A DNA stretch of 5,765 nucleotides, taken from Pseudomonadota bacterium. Lineage in GTDB: Bacteria > Pseudomonadota > Gammaproteobacteria > Burkholderiales > Burkholderiaceae_C. The DNA lies in NCBI GenBank assembly GCA_023394015.1, contig JAEXBL010000404.1, positions 1 through 5,765 on the forward strand, given 5' to 3'. The notes beneath the pieces were generated by a model. That model was not told the origin of the DNA. It saw only the letters and a list, made by a program, of their open reading frames with translations, and made no database searches. Positions 1 through 5,765 of this stretch are shown here, piece after piece; position 1 is the stretch's first letter; each line of letters starts with the position of its first letter. Position numbers and translations under genes: made by a program.

Positions 1-2
1 CC

Positions 3-6
3 GGAG
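3..6 (+). promoter_or_regulatory. Ribosome binding site of gcvP
   Basis: GGAG lies eight bases before the ATG at 15, a normal Shine-Dalgarno spacing, and supports that ATG as the start. Only 14 bases precede the gene in this window, so no promoter can be judged. gcvP is usually transcribed from a promoter upstream of gcvT or gcvH. Confidence 0.7.
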
Positions 7-14
7 TTTTCTTC

Positions 15-2902
<2,888 letters not shown>

Positions 2903-2906
<4 letters not shown>

Positions 2907-3394
2907 GCGCTGGCGCCCTGCAGGTGCGCCGCGCCGACTACCGCGCGCCCGCCGACCGCGCCGCGCTGATTGCGCTGCTCGACAGCTACGCGCAAGACCC
3001 GATGGGCGGCGGCGCGCCGCTGGCACCGGAGGTGCGCGAGCGCCTGTGCGACGAGCTGGCGCGGCACCCGCTGGCCGCCAGCTTCATCGCCTGGTTGGGC
3101 GGCGAGCCGGTGGGCCTGGTCAACACCTTCGAGGGCTTCTCGACCTTTCAGGCGCGGCCGCTGCTGAACGTGCACGACATCGCCGTGCTGCCCGCGCAGC
3201 GCGCCCGCGGCGTCGGCCAGGCGCTGCTGGCGGCCTGCGAGGCCCACGCGCGCCAGCGCGGCTGCTGCAAGCTGACGCTGGAGGTGCTCAGCGGCAACCA
3301 GCGCGCCCTGCGCAGCTACCAGCGCTTCGGCTTCGCGCCCTACGTGCTTGACCCGGCGCAGGGCGAGGCGCTGCTGATGCAGAAGTGGCTGTAG
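2903..3394 (+). CDS. GNAT-family N-acetyltransferase
   Basis: This 163-residue protein belongs to the GCN5-related N-acetyltransferase superfamily, which transfers acetyl from acetyl-CoA to an amine. The substrate cannot be told from sequence. Motif A runs from about residue 90 ([11 protein letters not shown]) into the acetyl-CoA pyrophosphate loop R100-A-R-G-V-G105. Motif B contains N132-Q-R-A-L-R-S-Y139 followed by R-F-G-F144, the usual RimI-like helix and strand with a conserved Tyr. The N-terminal part (Y13 to about G37) fits the first strand and helices. The protein is a complete single domain with no signal peptide or membrane segment. The start chosen is TTG at 2903. It shares TTGA with the gcvP stop and has GAGGA six bases upstream. 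A GTG at 2924 would give 156 residues but lacks a ribosome site. The four-base overlap implies co-transcription and translational coupling with gcvP. A functional link to glycine cleavage is only an inference from position. Family call is firm; start is moderate. Confidence 0.88.
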
Positions 3395-3411
3395 GCGGCG
3401 CCGGGCCGCCT
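3393..3411 (+). terminator. GC-rich hairpin at the end of the gcvP-GNAT unit
   Basis: AGGCGGC (3393-3399) and GCCGCCT (3405-3411) form a perfect seven-base-pair stem with a five-base loop. The stem begins inside the TAG stop codon of the acetyltransferase gene. No T-run follows, so it is not a canonical Rho-independent terminator. It may still pause polymerase or protect the 3' end of the mRNA. The position at the end of a convergent operon supports this role, but GC-rich DNA forms such stems by chance fairly often. Confidence 0.35.
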
Positions 3412-3461
3412 GCAGCCACCAGACAGCCAGCAAAACGAAGGCTTGAGGCCCTGAATGGGCA

Positions 3462-3507
3462 AGTGCCAGCGCCGGAAACGCCTGCGCCCCGGCACTGGTT
3501 GGCGCAG
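3462..3507. terminator. Overlapping inverted repeats between convergent genes, possible bidirectional terminator
   Basis: The spacer 3395-3509 lies between the ends of the convergent GNAT and alcohol dehydrogenase genes. CTGCGCC (3482-3488) pairs perfectly with GGCGCAG (3501-3507) across a 12-base loop, starting two bases after the dehydrogenase stop codon when read on the minus strand. AGTGCC (3462-3467) pairs with GGCACT (3491-3496), and the two stems exclude each other. Neither side has a real T-run; the minus strand only shows GCGTTTCC after the first stem. A role in ending both transcripts fits the layout but is unproven. Confidence 0.35.
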
Positions 3508-3509
3508 CC

Positions 3510-4649
3510 TCAGTACGCCGCGCGATAGATGCCCACCACCTCTTCCAGCGTGGGCTGCACCGGGTTGGTCAGGCCGCACACGTCCTTCATGGCGTTGGTG
3601 GCCAGAGTCTCGAAGTCGGACTCCTTTACGCCCAGCTCGCGCAGGCTGGCCGGAATGCCCACGGTGCGGGCCAGCTTCTGGATCGCCTCGATGGGGCCCA
3701 GGCCGGCCAGATCGGCGTTGTGCCCGGCCAGGGTGCGGCCCACCACGCCCAGGCGGTCGGCGGCGGCGCGCATGTTGAACTGCTCCACGTGCGGCAGCAG
3801 CAGGGCGTTGCACACGCCGTGCGGCAGGTCGTAGAAGCCGCCCAGCTGGTGCGCCATGGCGTGCACGTAGCCCAGCGAGGCGTTGTTGAACGCCATGCCG
3901 GCCAGGAACTGCGCATACGCCATCTGCTCGCGGGCGGTCTTGTCGCGCGGGCTTTGCACCGCCGTGGGCAGGTACTGCGCGATCAGGGCGATGGCCTGCA
4001 GCGCGCAGGCATCGGTGATGGGGTTGTGCGCGGTGGAGACATAGGCTTCCACGGCGTGCGTCAGCGCGTCCATGCCAGTGGCCGCGGTCAGGCTGGCCGG
4101 CATGTCCTCCATCAGCACCGGGTCGTTGACCGACAGGATGGGCGTGACGTGCTTGTCCACGATGGCCATCTTCACGTGGCGCGACTCGTCGGTGATGATG
4201 GTGAAGCGCGTCATCTCCGACGCGGTGCCGGCCGTGGTGTTGACCGCGATCAGCGGCAGCTGCGGCTTGGTGGACTTGTCCAGCCCCTCGTAGTCCTCGA
4301 TCTTGCCGCCGTTGGTGGCCAGCAGCGCGATGCCCTTGGCGGCGTCGTGCGGCGAGCCGCCACCCAGCGACACCACGCAGTCCGCGCCCAGTTTCTGCAG
4401 CGCCGCCAGGCCGGCGTTGACGTTGGCCACCGTGGGGTTGGGCTTGACCTCGTCGAACACCGCGCTGGCCATGCCGGCCTGCTTGAGCAGCGTGCTCAGG
4501 CGCTCGGCAAAGCCGAGCTGCACCAGCGGCGCGTCGGTCACGATCAAGGCCTTGGTGAAACCCATGCCGGCCATTTGCGTGACCGCCATCTCCAGCGCGC
4601 CGGCGCCGATCAGGTTGTTGGAGGGCATGAAGAACTGGGCAACGGACAT
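3510..4649 (-). CDS. yiaY: Iron-containing (group III) alcohol dehydrogenase, YiaY / AdhB type
   Basis: This 379-residue cytoplasmic NAD(P)-dependent dehydrogenase interconverts primary alcohols and aldehydes; the true substrate is not readable from sequence. It is full length for the family (about 380-385 residues). The N-terminal nucleotide-binding domain holds G96-G-G-S-P-H-D102. A conserved [12 protein letters not shown] segment spans 137-148. The helical C-terminal domain carries the expected metal ligands Asp194 and His198 (in [13 protein letters not shown]), His263 ([12 protein letters not shown]) and His277 (LPHGVCN), matching the remembered numbering of Zymomonas ADH II. The text is also very close to my memory of E. 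coli YiaY, including the C-terminal IYRAA, so the symbol is by resemblance. The ATG at 4649 is chosen because AAAGGA lies eight bases upstream. The frame stays open to 4802, but the extra 51 residues look random. The next gene upstream on the same strand is 270 bases away, so this one probably has its own promoter. It is convergent with the GNAT gene. Confidence 0.95.
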   Translation of the reverse strand: MSVAQFFMPSNNLIGAGALEMAVTQMAGMGFTKALIVTDAPLVQLGFAERLSTLLKQAGMASAVFDEVKPNPTVANVNAGLAALQKLGADCVVSLGGGSPHDAAKGIALLATNGGKIEDYEGLDKSTKPQLPLIAVNTTAGTASEMTRFTIITDESRHVKMAIVDKHVTPILSVNDPVLMEDMPASLTAATGMDALTHAVEAYVSTAHNPITDACALQAIALIAQYLPTAVQSPRDKTAREQMAYAQFLAGMAFNNASLGYVHAMAHQLGGFYDLPHGVCNALLLPHVEQFNMRAAADRLGVVGRTLAGHNADLAGLGPIEAIQKLARTVGIPASLRELGVKESDFETLATNAMKDVCGLTNPVQPTLEEVVGIYRAAY

Positions 4650-4657
4650 CGTGAAGT

Positions 4658-4663
4658 TCCTTT
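4658..4663 (-). promoter_or_regulatory. Ribosome binding site of the alcohol dehydrogenase gene
   Basis: On the minus strand AAAGGA lies eight bases before the ATG at 4649. It is a strong Shine-Dalgarno match and rules out the longer in-frame start at 4802, which would put this site inside the coding region. Confidence 0.75.
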
Positions 4664-4715
4664 GTGAAAGTTGTTGGGGGCCAGGCACCAAGGTACGGCG
4701 AAGCCCATCAAACAC

Positions 4716-4782
4716 ATGCCCTGGCCACAACGGGCACCGGGGCTTGAAGTGCCTCACCCAGTTTAGGGGGTTTCCAGGGCAT
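4716..4782. repeat. Nine-base inverted repeat flanking 49 bases upstream of the dehydrogenase gene
   Basis: ATGCCCTGG (4716-4724) is the exact reverse complement of CCAGGGCAT (4774-4782). The arms lie about 70 and 130 bases upstream of the dehydrogenase start. They could be paired operator half-sites bridged by a looping regulator, or a long stem in the leader RNA. A nine-base match at this distance is not strongly beyond chance in GC-rich DNA. Confidence 0.4.
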
Positions 4783-4803
4783 TCCGATGACCGCATCGGC
4801 AAT
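4781..4803. promoter_or_regulatory. Imperfect dyad / small hairpin, candidate operator
   Basis: CCGATG (4784-4789) and CATCGG (4794-4799) form a perfect six-base dyad around ACCG. Adding ATT (4781-4783) and AAT (4801-4803) extends it to nine pairs with one bulged C at 4800. It lies about 135-150 bases upstream of the dehydrogenase start, where an operator is plausible, and about 120 bases past the DUF2889 stop, where a transcript-end hairpin is possible. No T-run follows on either strand, so an operator is somewhat favoured. Confidence 0.35.
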
Positions 4804-4858
4804 CAACCGCGCTCGCTGCCCAATCTGCACGCAAGCGCACCCGGAAATTCGATCTTGT

Positions 4859-4916
4859 GGCCGGCCCGCCGCTGCACGCGCGGCTCGCTGCCTTCAGGCC
4901 AGGCCGGCCCGGGCCG
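4859..4916. repeat. Repeated GGCCGGCCCG and adjoining palindrome downstream of the DUF2889 gene
   Basis: The ten-base string GGCCGGCCCG occurs at 4859-4868 and again at 4902-4911, a direct repeat 43 bases apart. Its first eight bases are self-complementary, so the copies could also pair as a stem. The second copy overlaps a perfect 12-base palindrome at 4905-4916, just past the DUF2889 stop on the minus strand. It might help end that transcript, but low-complexity GC sequence makes chance a good explanation. Confidence 0.3.
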
Positions 4917-4919
4917 TGC

Positions 4920-5528
4920 TCATGCCACCGCGGTGCCCTCGCCACCGCCCGGGCCGTCCGGGCTGCCCTGGCCACTGGCGCGCGGCGCCGCCGGCTGCAG
5001 CCGGTAGAACTTGGGGTAGTGCCGCTGCACCACCGGCCCGTCGAAGTCCCAGGTCAGGCACTTGCCCAGGTGCGGCGGCGGGTGCTCCAGGTTCACCGGC
5101 CTCTCGCTCGGCACCATGGTCTGAAAGGCGGCGGTGGCCATGTTGAACAGCAACTCGCGCAGGTGCGCGCAGCCCTGGATGCCGCCCAGGTGCTGCTCGA
5201 TCGACTTGCGCCAGCCGCGCGCCAGGCGGCAGCCCACCAGGCGCTGCATGGGCGCCGCCGCCTGCGGGCAGGGGCCGTGCGGCACGTGGTCCATGGCCAC
5301 CTCGATGGCGCGCACCACGGTGCCATCGTCCACCGTCAGGCGGATCGCCATGCCGTGGATCGGCTCGCCGGCGGCCCATGCGCGCTCGCCGGGGATGGTG
5401 AAGGGCGCCGTCTTGCTGTCGTGCAGCTCGGCCTCGATGTCCCACAGGCCGTCGTCGCGGCGGTAGCCGCGGTAGGTGGCGCGGCGGTCGTGCAAATGGG
5501 TACGGGCAACGGGGGCGGAAAGCGGCAC
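4920..5528 (-). CDS. DUF2889 domain-containing protein, function unknown
   Basis: A protein of about 202 residues that I recognise as the DUF2889 family, which has no established biochemical function. Numbered from the chosen start, family-like landmarks are G21-Y-R-R-D-D-G-L-W-D30-I-E-A-E-L, D37-S-K, G54-E-P-I-H58-G-M, L97-V-G-C-R-L-A-R-G-W-R-K, L114-G-G-I-Q-G-C120-A-H122-L-R-E-L-L and M130-A-T-A-A-F-Q136. The invariant-looking His58, Cys120 and His122 suggest a metal or catalytic site, which is inference. The last 25 or so residues are Gly/Pro-rich and probably disordered. No signal peptide or membrane helix is seen in this form. The start is uncertain. I chose GTG at 5528, giving an N-terminus of the form M-P-L-S-A-P-V-A-R that fits the domain edge. 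An ATG at 5642 would add 38 residues of Ala/Gly-rich sequence and leave nine bases to the divergent gene. No clear Shine-Dalgarno supports either. Confidence 0.85.
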   Translation of the reverse strand: MPLSAPVARTHLHDRRATYRGYRRDDGLWDIEAELHDSKTAPFTIPGERAWAAGEPIHGMAIRLTVDDGTVVRAIEVAMDHVPHGPCPQAAAPMQRLVGCRLARGWRKSIEQHLGGIQGCAHLRELLFNMATAAFQTMVPSERPVNLEHPPPHLGKCLTWDFDGPVVQRHYPKFYRLQPAAPRASGQGSPDGPGGGEGTAVA

Positions 5529-5651
5529 GGCAGGATCGATCAGGCAAGCAATGAAAGCACCGATTGTGGCCGCTGCGCCGCCGCGCGCCTGCCCAACCGG
5601 CGACAGCGCCCGGTGCTGGCCGCCACGCGCAGCCGTTACCATGGCCGCCCC
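5529..5651. other. Divergent intergenic region between DUF2889 and P1 peptidase genes
   Basis: These 123 bases separate the chosen DUF2889 start (minus strand) from the peptidase start (plus strand) and should carry promoters for both. The part nearest the DUF2889 gene is relatively AT-rich. A CACAAT on the minus strand (5563-5568) is a possible -10 box that would leave a leader of about 28 bases, with no good -35. If the DUF2889 gene really starts at 5642, most of this region would be coding instead. Confidence 0.45.
5637..5642 (+). promoter_or_regulatory. Candidate -10 box for a leaderless peptidase transcript
   Basis: TACCAT fits the TANNNT form of a sigma-70 -10 element and ends nine bases before the peptidase ATG at 5652. 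Transcription would then start within a few bases of the ATG, giving a leaderless or nearly leaderless mRNA. That would explain why no Shine-Dalgarno sequence is seen. The -35 region (about 5614-5619, TGCTGG) is poor, so the call is tentative. Confidence 0.3.
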
Positions 5652-5765
5652 ATGAGCACATCGACACCCCACGCCTTCGCCGGCAGCCTCACCGCCGTGC
5701 GCGGCATCGAGGTTGGCCACTTCACCGACCCGCGCCGGCCCACCGGCTGCTCGGTGGTGCTGGCC
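5652..5765 (+). CDS. P1 family peptidase (S58, DmpA-like), 5' part only
   Basis: Only the first 38 codons are in the window; the frame is open to the edge. After about 13 variable residues comes L-T-A-V-R-G-I-E-V-G-H-F-T-D, then P-T-G-C-S-V-V-L-A. This is the characteristic N-terminus of P1/DmpA-type proteins, in which a G-[IV]-x-V-G-H motif is followed by T-G-C-[TS]-V-[VI]. Family members are N-terminal nucleophile hydrolases that cleave themselves autocatalytically. Characterised ones include the aminopeptidase DmpA and beta-peptidyl aminopeptidases. The nucleophile and self-cleavage site lie far downstream, so activity cannot be judged here. The ATG at 5652 has no convincing Shine-Dalgarno; an ATG at 5641 is out of frame. 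It is divergent from the DUF2889 gene, so shared regulation is possible but not shown. Confidence 0.85.
   Translation, partial: MSTSTPHAFAGSLTAVRGIEVGHFTDPRRPTGCSVVLA

Larger units (their letters stand above)
4650..4919. other. Non-coding leader of the alcohol dehydrogenase gene
   Basis: This 270-base stretch separates the stop of the DUF2889 gene from the start of the dehydrogenase gene, both on the minus strand. Open frames across it have random-looking composition and overlap real genes, so I regard it as non-coding. It is less GC-rich than the flanking genes. Two inverted repeats are listed separately. I see no confident -35/-10 pair; a TACCTT on the minus strand (4690-4695) could be a weak -10 box but lacks a matching -35. 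I also found no sigma-54 signature of the GG-N10-GC kind. Promoter and operator for the dehydrogenase gene are expected here. Confidence 0.6.

Noticed and set aside
3720..4667. 315-codon plus-strand open frame opposite the alcohol dehydrogenase gene
   Set aside because: It is the antisense shadow of a very well supported gene. It is rich in Val/Gly/Arg/His repeats typical of GC-rich complement frames.
4650..4802. 51-residue N-terminal extension of the alcohol dehydrogenase
   Set aside because: It would bury a strong ribosome site at 4658-4663 and add sequence unlike any remembered family N-terminus. The ATG at 4649 gives the normal length.
4650..4919. Sigma-54 promoter or FNR-type site in the dehydrogenase leader
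   Set aside because: I looked for GG-N10-GC and for TTGAT-N4-ATCAA on both strands. Only half matches such as TTGATTGCCGATGC were found.
4303..5007. 234-codon plus-strand open frame spanning the dehydrogenase leader
   Set aside because: It lies opposite the starts and ends of two real genes, has Pro/Ser/Arg-rich composition and shows no ribosome site or domain.
4894..5667. 257-codon minus-strand open frame in another frame of the DUF2889 region
   Set aside because: It is dominated by Arg/Pro/Gly/Ala with no recognisable motif, while the overlapping frame carries the clear DUF2889 landmarks.

Overview
The window is GC-rich (about 70% by eye), densely coded DNA. Codon use, short spacers and protein sequences suggest a betaproteobacterium of the order Burkholderiales, probably near Comamonadaceae. 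That placement is an inference from style and remembered homologues, not from a search. There are five protein-coding genes, the last cut by the window edge. I see no RNA genes, mobile elements, CRISPR arrays or origins.

Left part (1-3411, plus strand): a full-length gcvP encodes the P protein (glycine decarboxylase) of the glycine cleavage system. A 163-residue GNAT-family N-acetyltransferase follows. Its best start is a TTG that overlaps the gcvP stop codon by four bases, with a Shine-Dalgarno sequence inside the end of gcvP, so the two look translationally coupled. The usual partners gcvT and gcvH are probably just upstream, outside the window. A GC-rich hairpin begins in the stop codon of the acetyltransferase gene.

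Middle (3395-4649): a 115-base spacer with several mutually exclusive hairpins separates the GNAT gene from a convergent minus-strand gene. That gene encodes a group III, iron-containing alcohol dehydrogenase of the YiaY / Zymomonas AdhB type, with complete metal- and NAD-binding motifs.

Right part (4650-5765): a 270-base non-coding stretch lies upstream of the dehydrogenase gene and contains two inverted repeats that could be regulatory. Beyond it, also on the minus strand, is a gene for a DUF2889 protein of unknown function. It is divergent from a P1-family (S58, DmpA-like) peptidase gene on the plus strand, of which only the first 38 codons are present. The 123 bases between them hold a possible -10 box placed so that the peptidase mRNA would be nearly leaderless.

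These genes do not form one obvious pathway. The gcv pair handles one-carbon and glycine metabolism, the dehydrogenase interconverts alcohols and aldehydes, and the right-hand divergent pair is of unknown role. I found no convincing novel system. The most testable points are the coupled gcvP-GNAT pair, the dyad-rich leader of the dehydrogenase gene, and the start and role of the DUF2889 gene.
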